Source of the DNA: Phycisphaerae bacterium
Lineage (GTDB): Bacteria; Planctomycetota; Phycisphaerae; Phycisphaerales; UBA1924
Direction of reading: 5' to 3'
Assembly: GCA_030432255.1 (NCBI GenBank)
Contig: JAUIHS010000017.1
Location: 38,568 to 102,567 of the forward strand
DNA length: 64,000 bases
Shown here: piece by piece, positions 18,241 through 26,686 of the stretch
Layout of the letters: each line of letters opens with the position of its first letter
Numbering within the stretch: the stretch's first letter is position 1
Position numbers and translations under genes: made by a program
Notes under the pieces: generated by a model
The model's database searches: none
What the model was told of the DNA's origin: nothing
Seen by the model: only the letters and a program-made list of their open reading frames with translations

Positions 18241-20094
18241 ATGAGAAGCCAAACCACCAACCCATGCCTGAACAGGGTCGCAGTCGCCATTGCAACGCTC
18301 GCCGCCGCGGGGATCGCCGCCGCACAACCCGGCGGGCCGCAGCCCCCTCAACCGCTCCAGCCACCGCCCAGTCCCGCCGGCAACGCCATCACGACCGCCA
18401 AGGTCAACCTCGGCAAGGCGCTCTTCTGGGACGAGCAACTGTCGTCGACGCGTCTGACGGCGTGTGGGAGTTGCCACATTCCCGGTGTCGGCGGCGCTGA
18501 CCCCCGATCCGTAATCGGCAGCCTGCGTTCCACCCATCCCGGTGCGGATGGTGCCTTCGGCACTCCCGATGATGTCACCGGATCCCCCGGTGTGCCGCTC
18601 AGCGATGCCGCGGGTGCGTACGAATGGGAGGCTCACTTCGGCATCATGGAGCAGGTGACCGGGCGCAAGGCACCCACGATGATCAATGCCGCTTACGCGC
18701 CGCTGCTCTTCTGGGATGGTCGGGCAGAGAACTTCTTCGAGGATCCGCTCACCGGCGTCGTCATCCTCGGACCCGGCGCAGCACTCGAGAGCCAGGTCGC
18801 CGGCCCGCCGGTTTCGAGTGCCGAGATGGGCCACCTCGGGCGCGACTGGGCGGACGTGGCGTCCCGTGTCCAGGACTCCCGTCCCCTCGCGCTCGCATCG
18901 GACATCCCCGCCGATCTCGACATCTGGATCGCAGGGCGTGACTACCCGGCGCTCTTCACCGAGGCATTCGGCTCCGCTGAGGTTTCCCCATCACGCATTG
19001 CCATGGCGATCGCGACCTATGAGCGCACACTCTTCTCCAACCAGACGCCCATCGACGACTTCTTCGGTGGTTCCCCCGGCGCTCTCACACCACAGGAACT
19101 CCAGGGGCAGAACATCTTCATCAACTCCGGGTGCGCCGTCTGCCATGCCGGCAACCGCTTTACGGATGACCAGTTCCACTACATCGGCGTCCGGCCGCAG
19201 GACGACGACCTCGGTCGCTTCGAGGTCACCGGCAATCCAGCCGATCGCGGCAGATTCAAGACACCCGGACTGCGCAACGTCGAACTTCGGGGACCGTACT
19301 TCCACAACGGGCAGTTCGAGACGCTTGAGGACGTGGTCGCGTTCTACAACCGCGGCGGAGACTTCAACGCGCCCAACAAGAACCCGTTGATTCGCCCGCT
19401 CGGTCTCAACCCGGGCCAACAGGCCGCGCTCGTTGCGTTCCTGAGTCGCCCGATGACTGATGGCCGGGTGGAGGCGGAACTTCCGCCCTTCGATCGGCCG
19501 ACGCTCTACGCCGAGTCCGCCTGCATGCCGCTGGTCATGGGTGCCGGGCGCCCCGGTTCGGGCGGGTTCATCCCCGCGGTTGTCGCCCTCGAAGCGCCGG
19601 CTCGCGGCAACGGCAGTATGACCATCGGGATCTTCAACGCCCTGGGCGGAGCCGAAGCGATGCTGGCCATCGACACGGTTGCCGTACCGCCTGCGAACCT
19701 GCCTCTTTCACCGGTCACCACGCTCACCGCCACGCTCGGCGGCGGCGGCGCCGGTGACGGCTTCGGGTCGGTCAGCATGGAGATCCCTGATCTGCCCACG
19801 TGGGAAGGCAAGACCCTCTTCGGTCGCTGGTATGTCAGCGATCCATCAGCCGCCGGCGGCATTTCGTCAAGCCCGGCGTTTGCGATCACGGTCTTCGAGG
19901 ATTGCGGCGAGCCCGGCTGCGCCGGCGACGTGGACGGCGATGACGCCGTTGGCTTTGCCGACCTCAACATGGTGCTGGAGGCGTGGCAGGACAGCGTTAA
20001 TCCGGGTGAAAACGGTGACTCCAACCTCGACAGCGTCGTCAACTTCGCCGACCTCAACGCCGTACTCGGCAACTGGGGCAACACCTGCCTCTGA
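18241..20094 (+). CDS. Di-haem cytochrome c peroxidase (MauG-like) with dockerin-like tail
   Basis: A 617-residue secreted haem protein. After a signal peptide ending near GIAAA there are two c-type haem sites: CGSCH (in RLTACGSCHIPG) and CAVCH (in NSGCAVCHAGNRF). NLGKALFWDEQLSST is the characteristic start of the bacterial peroxidase/MauG family, and GRFKTPGLRNVELRGPYFHNG the conserved C-terminal haem domain. The family reduces hydrogen peroxide with electrons from small cytochromes or oxidises protein substrates. About 170 extra residues follow: a beta domain, then GDVDGDDAVGFADLNMVL and GDSNLDSVVNFADLNAVL ending WGNTCL. An enzyme with this tail is probably displayed on a surface or matrix. 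GGAGG lies eight bases before the ATG. Confidence 0.93.
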   Translation: MRSQTTNPCLNRVAVAIATLAAAGIAAAQPGGPQPPQPLQPPPSPAGNAITTAKVNLGKALFWDEQLSSTRLTACGSCHIPGVGGADPRSVIGSLRSTHPGADGAFGTPDDVTGSPGVPLSDAAGAYEWEAHFGIMEQVTGRKAPTMINAAYAPLLFWDGRAENFFEDPLTGVVILGPGAALESQVAGPPVSSAEMGHLGRDWADVASRVQDSRPLALASDIPADLDIWIAGRDYPALFTEAFGSAEVSPSRIAMAIATYERTLFSNQTPIDDFFGGSPGALTPQELQGQNIFINSGCAVCHAGNRFTDDQFHYIGVRPQDDDLGRFEVTGNPADRGRFKTPGLRNVELRGPYFHNGQFETLEDVVAFYNRGGDFNAPNKNPLIRPLGLNPGQQAALVAFLSRPMTDGRVEAELPPFDRPTLYAESACMPLVMGAGRPGSGGFIPAVVALEAPARGNGSMTIGIFNALGGAEAMLAIDTVAVPPANLPLSPVTTLTATLGGGGAGDGFGSVSMEIPDLPTWEGKTLFGRWYVSDPSAAGGISSSPAFAITVFEDCGEPGCAGDVDGDDAVGFADLNMVLEAWQDSVNPGENGDSNLDSVVNFADLNAVLGNWGNTCL

Positions 20095-20147
20095 TCGAGG
20101 CTCCTCGTGGAGAAGAGAGAAACGTCCGTGGGGGTGTCCCAAGGGAG

Positions 20148-20170
20148 CGCCGGCAGCAGTGCCGGCGTTT
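20148..20170 (+). terminator. Terminator after the cytochrome c peroxidase gene
   Basis: CGCCGGCA (20148-20155), loop GCAG, TGCCGGCG (20160-20167), then TTT. It sits 54 bases past the stop. Confidence 0.7.
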
Positions 20171-20182
20171 CTCGTTTGATCA

Positions 20183-20246
20183 GGGGTCAGGTGCTCGGGG
20201 TTCGGGCTATTCCAACACCCCTAAGAGCCAACACCCAACACCTAAT
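20183..20246. repeat. Inverted heptamer-repeat element beside the LURP-one gene
   Basis: Arm one (20183-20210) is GGGGTCA, GGTGCTC, GGGGTTC, GGGCTAT; arm two (20212-20246) is C/A-rich with a 7-base period (CCAACAC, CCCTAAG, AGCCAAC, ACCCAAC, ACCTAAT). The arms are imperfectly complementary. The TAG stop codon of the minus-strand neighbour (20242-20244) lies in the last unit. Confidence 0.65.
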
Positions 20247-20727
20247 TGTTATCCTGATGACACGCCATGTCGATGACGACGGTGGAAGCGAGGAGCAGGA
20301 TGTCATCTTCGCCATCCACGATGTCAACGCCGTACGTGTCCGTCCACGAGAACCAGCGCTTTGAGACGGTGGCGATCGGCGCCCCGCCCCGAGAGATCAC
20401 GTACTCGTGATCCATGAAGTCGCCCTTGGCGATCGGGTCATTCGGGCCGGGTTCGTCAATCGTGAACTGGCAGTTGAAGAAGGTGAAGAGCTTTTTCTTG
20501 ACGACGGCCGCGACCCGGCCATCTCGCAGGATCTCGTACGTCGGCCCCCACGACAGCAGGCGCTGCTGGATGAACGCCAGTTCGTTGCCTTCCATGTCCT
20601 GGAATGACAGTTTCTTGCCGAGGGAGAAGGCCCGGCCATCCACGAAGAAGACCTCGCGTCCCTCTTCATCCCTGATGTTGAAGTCGTTGCCCCAGGAAAA
20701 GAGCCGCTGTTTCATCACGTAGCGCAT
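20242..20727 (-). CDS. LURP-one-related (tubby-like fold) protein
   Basis: A 161-residue cytoplasmic protein with the repeated hairpin pattern of the LURP-one/DUF567 family: MKQRLFSWGNDFNIRDEEG, then VFFVDGRAFSLGKKLSFQD, QQRLLSWGPTYEI, KKLFTFFNCQFTI and SKRWFSWTDTYGVDI. Each basic-aromatic strand pair is one blade of the twelve-stranded barrel. The family resembles phospholipid-binding tubby C-terminal domains; its bacterial role is unknown. The ATG at 20727 is preceded by GAGGAGG at six bases. It stands alone and ends inside a heptamer-repeat element. Confidence 0.88.
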   Translation of the reverse strand: MRYVMKQRLFSWGNDFNIRDEEGREVFFVDGRAFSLGKKLSFQDMEGNELAFIQQRLLSWGPTYEILRDGRVAAVVKKKLFTFFNCQFTIDEPGPNDPIAKGDFMDHEYVISRGGAPIATVSKRWFSWTDTYGVDIVDGEDDILLLASTVVIDMACHQDNN

Positions 20728-20783
20728 GCAGACCTCCTCGATTCAATCACTTTCGTCCCGAGATGATACGTGATGCAATGAAA

Positions 20784-20810
20784 CAGGACCCGGGAGCGAC
20801 CCGAGTCCTG
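20784..20810 (-). terminator. Terminator of the downstream PEP-CTERM-like gene
   Basis: CAGGACCCGGG (20784-20794) pairs with CCCGAGTCCTG (20800-20810) with one mismatch; on the minus strand it is followed by TTTC. It lies 34 bases after the stop at 20844. Confidence 0.65.
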
Positions 20811-20843
20811 TGATGGAGAGATGCCTGATGTCGCGTGTCGATC

Positions 20844-21386
20844 TCAGTTCCGTCGGCGACGAAGCGCTATGAAGCCGCCGAGACCGGCCAGCGCCAGCGA
20901 ACCCGCGGGCGCCGGGGCAATTCGAACATTGATGGAGTCGATCCGACCCTCAAAGGAGGACAGGTCGAAGGACGTGATGCGCTCCCCGCCGATGTCGGAC
21001 GTCGAGAGCACCCATGTCTCAATCACGGAGGTCTGAGATGCCGTGACCGAAGCCGTCGCACCGAGTTCGCCGTTGATCGTCAGCGTTGTGCAGGGAGGAA
21101 AACAGAAGTCTTCCCAGGTCACTTCGACACTCTCGATGTATTCGTCGGCTGCAAGGCCGATGGCTCTGACGTTCACCGAATCCGCGTACAGCCAGAGAGC
21201 ACCGGGGAACAGGTCATGGTGATCGAGAACACCCGTGAAGTCCGTCGCCGTACCGAAGTCGTATGAGAGACCCGGGTCGAACGCGGCACCGCCGCCTCCG
21301 TCAACGAAGTCCTCCATGATGACCTGGCCGTTGACCGTCGCGGCGGCAGCGCCGACCACGACACACATGAACGATGCATGACGCAT
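20844..21386 (-). CDS. Secreted PEP-CTERM-like sorting protein
   Basis: A 180-residue exported protein. A signal peptide (MRHASFMCVVVGAAAATVNG) precedes a beta-rich domain with VTWEDFCFPPCTTLTINGE in the middle, one Cys pair, and a C-terminal tail APAPAGSLALAGLGGFIALRRRRN. The tail has the hydrophobic segment and terminal arginines of PEP-CTERM proteins but reads APAPA instead of PEP. The ATG at 21386 has AGAGGAGA upstream. Function unknown; probably an exopolymer or envelope component. Confidence 0.85.
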   Translation of the reverse strand: MRHASFMCVVVGAAAATVNGQVIMEDFVDGGGGAAFDPGLSYDFGTATDFTGVLDHHDLFPGALWLYADSVNVRAIGLAADEYIESVEVTWEDFCFPPCTTLTINGELGATASVTASQTSVIETWVLSTSDIGGERITSFDLSSFEGRIDSINVRIAPAPAGSLALAGLGGFIALRRRRN

Positions 21387-21601
21387 GGTTCAGTCTCCTC
21401 TCAAAGGGCACTGTAGATTTCCGGCTCCCGCCGACTGTGCGATCGACGGGGGCTGACTCCACCCGAACCGCAGTGGTCCGGGTTCTGAAAGATCTTGAAT
21501 CGTGCTGCCGGGGCATCAACCCCATGGGTCATCAGACCGCGGCGCACGTCTCCCGCCTCATCAGTGAGACGGGCTGATGAGTCTCTTTGCGCGTCGGGAA
21601 G

Positions 21602-21645
21602 AAAAAAGCCGGCATCCGCATCGGTCTGACGGCGGATGCCGGGCT
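21602..21645 (-). terminator. Intrinsic terminator of the FG-GAP dockerin gene
   Basis: An 11-12 base stem, GCCGGCATCCGC with GCGGATGCCGGGC (one bulged base), followed on the minus strand by six T residues (21602-21607). It is 13 bases past the stop at 21658. Confidence 0.85.
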
Positions 21646-21657
21646 GATTCGCTGGAT

Positions 21658-22650
21658 TCAGTTGCAGGAAGAGCCCCAGTGATCGAGAAGGACCTCGAGG
21701 TCGGAGTAGGACACGATCGTGTCCCCGTCCAGATCAGGTCCCGGACACGCCGCCGTTACCGTGATGCCCCAGTCTTCAAGCAGTACACCCAGATCATCAA
21801 AGTCCACCTGTCCGTCGCCGTCTGCGTCGCCTGCGCAACCGGAGACCGTTCGGTTCCAGAGCATCGTGATCTCGAAGCCGCCGAGACCATCTCCGACGAT
21901 GTCGAGATCCGAGTCGCCATCGAGATCCACCAGCTGCACTTCGCGCATGGCGCCGCCGGGTTGGACCAGCTCGGAAACCACGAACTCTCCGGAGGACGTG
22001 CTCCGGTAGATCATGAGCGGGAGTTCGGTGGTTTGGAGGTTCGGAGCAAACTCGAACAGGAAGGGTACAACGATGATCTCGATCCGCCCGTCCTGGTCGA
22101 TGTCGACCGCGGCGACGCTGCCCTCTGTGACGTTGAGTGCGGGCACCTCGGTGACGAGTGATGGCATGCCCTCGTCGACGGACCAGACCTGGAGGCGGAC
22201 CGGGCTCTCGGTCAGGGCGATGATCTCGTCGGTTCCGTTCCCGGTTGTATCGGCGAGCGCGATTGACTGAAACGCTTCGGCGATCGTGAACGTCGCCTGG
22301 TCAAAGGTTGAGTTGCCCTGTCCGATGTACGAACGGAGTCCGGCGTCTTTTCCGGTTTCGATCACGATGAAATCCGAGTGCTGATCGCCATTCAGGTGAC
22401 CGGTCGCGATGTCTCCGGCGCGGAAGCCCTCGTCGATCACGGTGGGTGACTCCAGCGTCCCGCCACCTTCACCGGACATGACGTAGACGCCACCGGCCGA
22501 CATGTCAGTACCCGCGTCAGTGACGATGAACTCGGGAAGATCATCGCCATCCGCTTCGATGGCGACGACGGCCACCGGCGCGCTGCCAACCGGAACTGGA
22601 TCCTGGAGAATCCTGAAGGAGCCACGTGCCGACCCGACGCAAACCTGCAC
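21658..22650 (-). CDS. FG-GAP-repeat protein with dockerin-like tail, probably missing its N-terminus
   Basis: A 330-residue frame starting at a GTG. The body has integrin-like FG-GAP/VCBS blades (IEADGDDLPEFIV, HLNGDQHSDFIVIETG, DTTGNGTDEIIAL, VDIDQDGRIEIIVV, VDLDGDSDLDIVGDG), enough for about five of seven blades. The C-terminus is a typical dockerin-like pair (GDADGDGQVDFDDLGVLL, DLDGDTIVSYSDLEVLL, ending WGSSCN) with flanking cysteines. All relatives here have a signal peptide; this one does not. Upstream, the same frame is open for about 19 codons, with a hydrophobic run IAAFLVL, then has two stop codons; an ATG lies just beyond. It may be a decayed or truncated gene. Confidence 0.72.
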   Translation of the reverse strand: MQVCVGSARGSFRILQDPVPVGSAPVAVVAIEADGDDLPEFIVTDAGTDMSAGGVYVMSGEGGGTLESPTVIDEGFRAGDIATGHLNGDQHSDFIVIETGKDAGLRSYIGQGNSTFDQATFTIAEAFQSIALADTTGNGTDEIIALTESPVRLQVWSVDEGMPSLVTEVPALNVTEGSVAAVDIDQDGRIEIIVVPFLFEFAPNLQTTELPLMIYRSTSSGEFVVSELVQPGGAMREVQLVDLDGDSDLDIVGDGLGGFEITMLWNRTVSGCAGDADGDGQVDFDDLGVLLEDWGITVTAACPGPDLDGDTIVSYSDLEVLLDHWGSSCN

Positions 22651-22734
22651 TTCGAAACGGGGTCGACATCGTTTCGGCAGGACCAGAAAGGCCGCGATCC
22701 CCTACAATCAGGGTCTCTTCATGAAAGGATGCCC

Positions 22735-24222
22735 ATGTCCGCAACACCGACACCCAACATCATCAATGGCGCCTCCGCTCCCGCAGAGAGCGGCGACGCC
22801 CGCACCAATGTGAACCCCGCGACGGGCGCGGCGGTCTCTCAGGCCACGCTCAACGCCACCCGCGCCGCCGAGGACGCCGTGCAGGCTGCACTTGAGGCCT
22901 TTCCGAAGTGGGCAGCGACACCGGTCGGTGATCGCGTCCAGCCTCTCTTCCGTTACAAGACCCTCCTGGAAGCACACGTCGATGAACTTGCGGACATCGT
23001 CGTCTCTGAACATGGTAAGACGAAACCGGAAGCCATCGGTTCCGTGCGTCGCGGCATCGACTGCATCGAATTCGCATGTTCCGCACCGGCGCTGATCATG
23101 GGACAGAGCCTGCCTCAGATTGCGGTGTCCTCATCCTTCTGTCGCACGGAGGATGAGGGCGGCGTCGGCATTGACTCCACGGTCGACCGCGTCCCCCTCG
23201 GCGTGTGCGTCGGTATCACACCATTCAATTTCCCGGTGATGGTGCCGATGTGGATGTGGCCCATGGCGATCGCCTGCGGCAACACCTTCGTGCTCAAGCC
23301 CTCCGAGAAGGTTCCGCTCTCGGCGCTCCGCTGCACCGAACTCGCCCAGGAAGCCGGCCTGCCTCCGGGTGTGCTCAATCTCGTCAACGGCGGTCCTGAT
23401 GTCGTCAACCATCTCATTACGCATGACGATGTGCGGGCCGTCTCATTTGTCGGATCCACGAAGATTGGTCGACACATCTACACGACCGCAACCGCGCACG
23501 GCAAACGTGCGCAATGCATGTGCGGTGCGAAGAACCACTCCATCATCATGCCCGATGCCAACCGCGGCGCCGCCATCGAGGGGATCGTGGGCTCCGCCTT
23601 CGGTAACACCGGCCAGCGCTGCCTTGCGGGATCGGTCGTGGTGTGTGTCGGTGACAGCGCTGACTGGCTGGTGCCCGGTGTGGTGGAGGCCGCGAAGAAG
23701 ATGAAGGTCTGCTCCGGGCATGAGCCGGGCGTCGGAATGGGTCCGCTCATCGACGAGGATGCCCTCAAGCGTGTGCACCACTACATCGAGAAGGGTGTCG
23801 ATGAGGGGGCCACGCTCGCGCTGGATGGTCGTACCGCCGACATGCCGCAGACTGGCTGGTTCGTCGGGCCGACCGTGTTGGACCACTGCCGCCCCGGGAT
23901 GGCCGTCGTCGAGGATGAGATCTTCGGCCCGGTCCTGAGCATCATGCGCGAGGAGACGCTTGATGCCGCGATTGCGACGGTGAACCGTTCGCCCTACGGC
24001 AACATGAGTGTCATCTTCACCGACTCAGGCCATGCGGCCCGTCGCTTCAAGACGAACATCGGCGCCGGGATGCTGGGCGTGAACGTCGGCGTGCCCGCCC
24101 CCATGGCGTGCTTCCCCTTCTCCGGCTGGGGCCACTCCTTCTTCGGAGACCTCCACGCCAACGGCACCGATGCGGTTTCCTTCTTCACCGAATCCCGAGT
24201 CATGGTCCAGCGCTGGCTCTGA
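22735..24222 (+). CDS. mmsA: CoA-acylating methylmalonate-semialdehyde dehydrogenase
   Basis: Oxidises methylmalonate or malonate semialdehyde to propionyl- or acetyl-CoA with NAD+. The protein has 495 residues. Family features are PLGVCVGITPFNFPVMVPMW (cofactor region), NTFVLKPSEKVP, SFVGSTKIG, the CoA-type segment CGAKNHSIIMPDAN, the nucleophile in GNTGQRCLAGS and EIFGPVLSIMR near the C-terminus. ATGs lie at 22729 and 22735; the second is better spaced from AAAGG. TACAAT at 22702-22707 is a likely -10 box. The next gene, 83 bases on, is a ureidopropionase-like amidohydrolase that would feed beta-alanine and, after transamination, malonate semialdehyde into this enzyme. Confidence 0.93.
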   Translation: MSATPTPNIINGASAPAESGDARTNVNPATGAAVSQATLNATRAAEDAVQAALEAFPKWAATPVGDRVQPLFRYKTLLEAHVDELADIVVSEHGKTKPEAIGSVRRGIDCIEFACSAPALIMGQSLPQIAVSSSFCRTEDEGGVGIDSTVDRVPLGVCVGITPFNFPVMVPMWMWPMAIACGNTFVLKPSEKVPLSALRCTELAQEAGLPPGVLNLVNGGPDVVNHLITHDDVRAVSFVGSTKIGRHIYTTATAHGKRAQCMCGAKNHSIIMPDANRGAAIEGIVGSAFGNTGQRCLAGSVVVCVGDSADWLVPGVVEAAKKMKVCSGHEPGVGMGPLIDEDALKRVHHYIEKGVDEGATLALDGRTADMPQTGWFVGPTVLDHCRPGMAVVEDEIFGPVLSIMREETLDAAIATVNRSPYGNMSVIFTDSGHAARRFKTNIGAGMLGVNVGVPAPMACFPFSGWGHSFFGDLHANGTDAVSFFTESRVMVQRWL

Positions 24223-24305
24223 GTACTCGTCTCGGTTCCCGCGCGAAGGCGCTCAACCTCTGTTTCCTGATCACCAACCCTGTTCCCTGCCTACCGGAGA
24301 TCCCC

Positions 24306-25175
24306 ATGCCACGAGTGACGCGCGCCGCCCTGACCCAGGTCAAGCTCACAGAGTCCGCCGATGCACCTCTGGAGAAGATCAAGCAATCCATGATCGACGC
24401 CCACGTGGCGCTCATCGAGCAGGCCGCGTCCGAAGGTGTGCAGGTCCTGTGCATGCAGGAACTCTTCTATGGTCCCTACTTCTGTGCCGAACAGGAAACG
24501 AAGTGGTACGACCTGACCGAGTCGATCCCCGACGGGCCGACGACTGAACTCTTCTGCCAACTCGCGGCGAAGCACAAGATGGTTCTCGTCGTTCCCATGT
24601 ACGAAGTGGACATGCCCGGCGTCTACTACAACACCGCCTCCGTCATCGACGAGGACGGCATGTATCTCGGGAAGTACCGCAAGCACCACATTCCACACTG
24701 CAAGCCGGGCTTCTGGGAGAAGTTCTACTTCACGCCCGGCAACCTCGGCTATCCCGTGTTCGAGACGCGCCATGGCAACATCGGCGTCTATATCTGTTAC
24801 GACCGCCACTTCCCGGAAGGCGCACGTGAACTCGGGCTCAATGGCGCCGAGATCGTCTTCAATCCCAGCGCCACCGTTGCGGGTCTGAGCGAGTACCTCT
24901 GGAAACTCGAGCAGCCGGCTCACGCCGTCGCCAACCAGTACTACGTCGGCGCCATCAACCGCGTCGGCACGGAGGCGCCGTGGAACATGGGTGAGTTCTA
25001 CGGTCAGTCCTACTTCTGCGATCCCCGTGGCCAGATCATCAAGGAAGCCTCACGCGACCAGACGGAACTCGTCATCGCCGACCTCGACCTCGACAAGATC
25101 CAGGAGGTCCGCAACACCTGGCAGTTCTTCCGCGACCGACGCCCTGAGTCCTACGAGAATATCAGTGCGTTTTAG
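24306..25175 (+). CDS. Carbon-nitrogen hydrolase, beta-ureidopropionase-like
   Basis: A 289-residue nitrilase-superfamily amidohydrolase, predicted to hydrolyse N-carbamoyl-beta-alanine (or a related carbamoyl amine such as carbamoylputrescine) to the amine, CO2 and ammonia. The catalytic triad is visible: Glu in MQELFYGPYFC, Lys in GKYRKHHIPH and Cys in GVYICYDRHFPEGAR. The extension KPGFWEKFYFTPGN and the tail ending NTWQFFRDRRPESYENI are characteristic of the beta-ureidopropionase branch. The ATG at 24306 follows a short spacer from mmsA on the same strand; the longer open frame upstream overlaps mmsA and is not used. Partner genes for dihydropyrimidinase and dihydropyrimidine dehydrogenase are not in the window. 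Confidence 0.88.
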   Translation: MPRVTRAALTQVKLTESADAPLEKIKQSMIDAHVALIEQAASEGVQVLCMQELFYGPYFCAEQETKWYDLTESIPDGPTTELFCQLAAKHKMVLVVPMYEVDMPGVYYNTASVIDEDGMYLGKYRKHHIPHCKPGFWEKFYFTPGNLGYPVFETRHGNIGVYICYDRHFPEGARELGLNGAEIVFNPSATVAGLSEYLWKLEQPAHAVANQYYVGAINRVGTEAPWNMGEFYGQSYFCDPRGQIIKEASRDQTELVIADLDLDKIQEVRNTWQFFRDRRPESYENISAF

Positions 25176-25367
25176 GCACTCGATCTTGCGGGTCCAGTAG
25201 TCGGGCCGGGCGGAGTGCGGCATCGGGCGACAGGGCCGGGGAGTGTTGCCGAAGGGCTCCGCAACCGGCGGTCCTGGAGTGAGAACCTCGGTGAACGTCC
25301 GCTTCAGCACCTGATCCGCTCGGGCATCGTGGACTGCGGTCGGCCCATACTCTCGTCTTCAGGTACC

Positions 25368-26396
25368 TCACAGGGAACTCATGATCAGCAGTTCGTCGAT
25401 GACCTCGCGCAGCGCCCATGCTCGATCCGCCGCATCATGCCACGAGTCACCCAGCACGTGCTGCACATGTTCGCGTTCCGACTCCGTCAGCAGGTCGGAG
25501 GAGCACAGGTGCAGCACGCCCAGCAGCGCCGTTTCGTATACCGCAACACAAGCACCGTGCTGACCGTGATTGAAGAGCGGGACGCCGCGTGAGACGGCGG
25601 CTCCGAGATAGGCGTTCAGTTCCGAGCGATCCGCTGCGGCGTCCCGAGGCTGATCGGTATACGGTTCTTCGGAAGGCACATCAAGGCGTTCGATCAACCG
25701 ATCAAGACGACTGTCCGAAACGGCGATGACCTCCGGGGCAGCCGTCGATGCCTGCCCGCGATACGTGCTGATCGACGCGATCTCCAGGCGGAATGGCCCC
25801 GGCTGCTTGTCGTACAGCATGAAGCCGAGTCGTGCGATCCGTGCGGGGTCCAGTTCCGGCGCGATCGGCATCTCGGTCCCGTAGAACGTGGGCTTCGAGA
25901 AAGACTCGAATGGCAGGTACACCTCGATCCACTCATCGGCACGCGTCGTAAACTCCTGCCAGACACGCCACTGCTCGACGCCGACGCGATAGGCATCACC
26001 CGAACTCTCCCGGCCGGTGCGCAGCAGCGCATCGAAACGATATGTTCGTCCGTCGCCGCGAACCTTGACGATAAACCCGTCGGCGTGCGAGTAGTCGACG
26101 CTGTCGGCGGCCGAACGAATGGCGGAGAAGCCACCGTTGTTCTCAAGACTCAGGCGACCGGTGAAGAGCAGGTTCCCGGCACCCGTGGTACTGATTTGCC
26201 CGGTCGACCGTCCGCCCATGACGCCATCAACGACGGTCCGCCAGCGCAGGGCCTCTTCGGTGTTCCCGAAGTCGTAGATGACGCGATCGACCTTGACATC
26301 CTGGGCTGCCGGTGCGGGCGTCGCTTCCTTCCCTGGAAGGAGTGCAGCGGTCGCCGCGACGACGCCCAGAGAAACGGCACGGAGCAGGATGATCAT
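25368..26396 (-). CDS. Exported CIA30-domain protein
   Basis: A 342-residue protein with an N-terminal signal or anchor (MIILLRAVSLGVVAATAALL). Residues about 40-210 match the CIA30/NDUFAF1 fold: VIYDFGNTEEALRWRTVVDGVMGGRSTG, then GNLLFTGRLSLENNGGFSAIRS and RIARLGFMLYDKQPGPFRLEI. In mitochondria this domain helps complex I assembly; in bacteria it is a galactose-binding-like domain of unclear role. The C-terminal 120 residues form a separate helical segment with HGQHGACVAVYETALLGVLHL, unlike CIA30, containing a conserved-looking His/Cys pattern. The ATG at 26396 is chosen because the upstream extension has no signal character. Confidence 0.82.
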   Translation of the reverse strand: MIILLRAVSLGVVAATAALLPGKEATPAPAAQDVKVDRVIYDFGNTEEALRWRTVVDGVMGGRSTGQISTTGAGNLLFTGRLSLENNGGFSAIRSAADSVDYSHADGFIVKVRGDGRTYRFDALLRTGRESSGDAYRVGVEQWRVWQEFTTRADEWIEVYLPFESFSKPTFYGTEMPIAPELDPARIARLGFMLYDKQPGPFRLEIASISTYRGQASTAAPEVIAVSDSRLDRLIERLDVPSEEPYTDQPRDAAADRSELNAYLGAAVSRGVPLFNHGQHGACVAVYETALLGVLHLCSSDLLTESEREHVQHVLGDSWHDAADRAWALREVIDELLIMSSL

Positions 26397-26493
26397 GGCG
26401 GGGGCCTCCAAAGCGGTGGGGGAGTTGTCGGACCGCCCCGTACTCGCACGCAAACGCCGTCTGGATGCAGGGAGTCGGCAGACTCGTTCTCTC

Positions 26494-26523
26494 TTGCCCC
26501 GCCGCGAACGCCTCTGCTATACT
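26494..26523 (+). promoter_or_regulatory. Sigma-70-type promoter of tRNA-Ile
   Basis: TTGCCC (26494-26499), an 18-base spacer and TATACT (26518-26523), placing transcription start about 15-20 bases before the tRNA. Confidence 0.6.
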
Positions 26524-26546
26524 CCCCGACCCCCTTGAGGGTGGCC

Positions 26547-26619
26547 GGGCCTATAGCTCAGTTGGTAGAGCGCACCGCTGATAACGGTGAGGTCACAGGT
26601 TCAAGTCCTGTTAGGCCCA
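26547..26619 (+). tRNA. tRNA-Ile (GAT anticodon)
   Basis: A complete cloverleaf: acceptor GGGCCTA with TAGGCCC, D-arm GCTCAGTTGGTAGAGC, anticodon stem CACCG/CGGTG with loop CTGATAA (anticodon GAT), T-arm loop TTCAAGT, and discriminator A. The 3' CCA is not encoded. No rRNA gene is nearby, so this is a free-standing copy rather than an rrn spacer tRNA. Confidence 0.96.
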
Positions 26620-26686
26620 TTTCTTTGCACCAGGCCGGACGTTTCAGTCCGGCCTGTCGTGTTTTTGGAGGAGAGGGCGGGCAACC

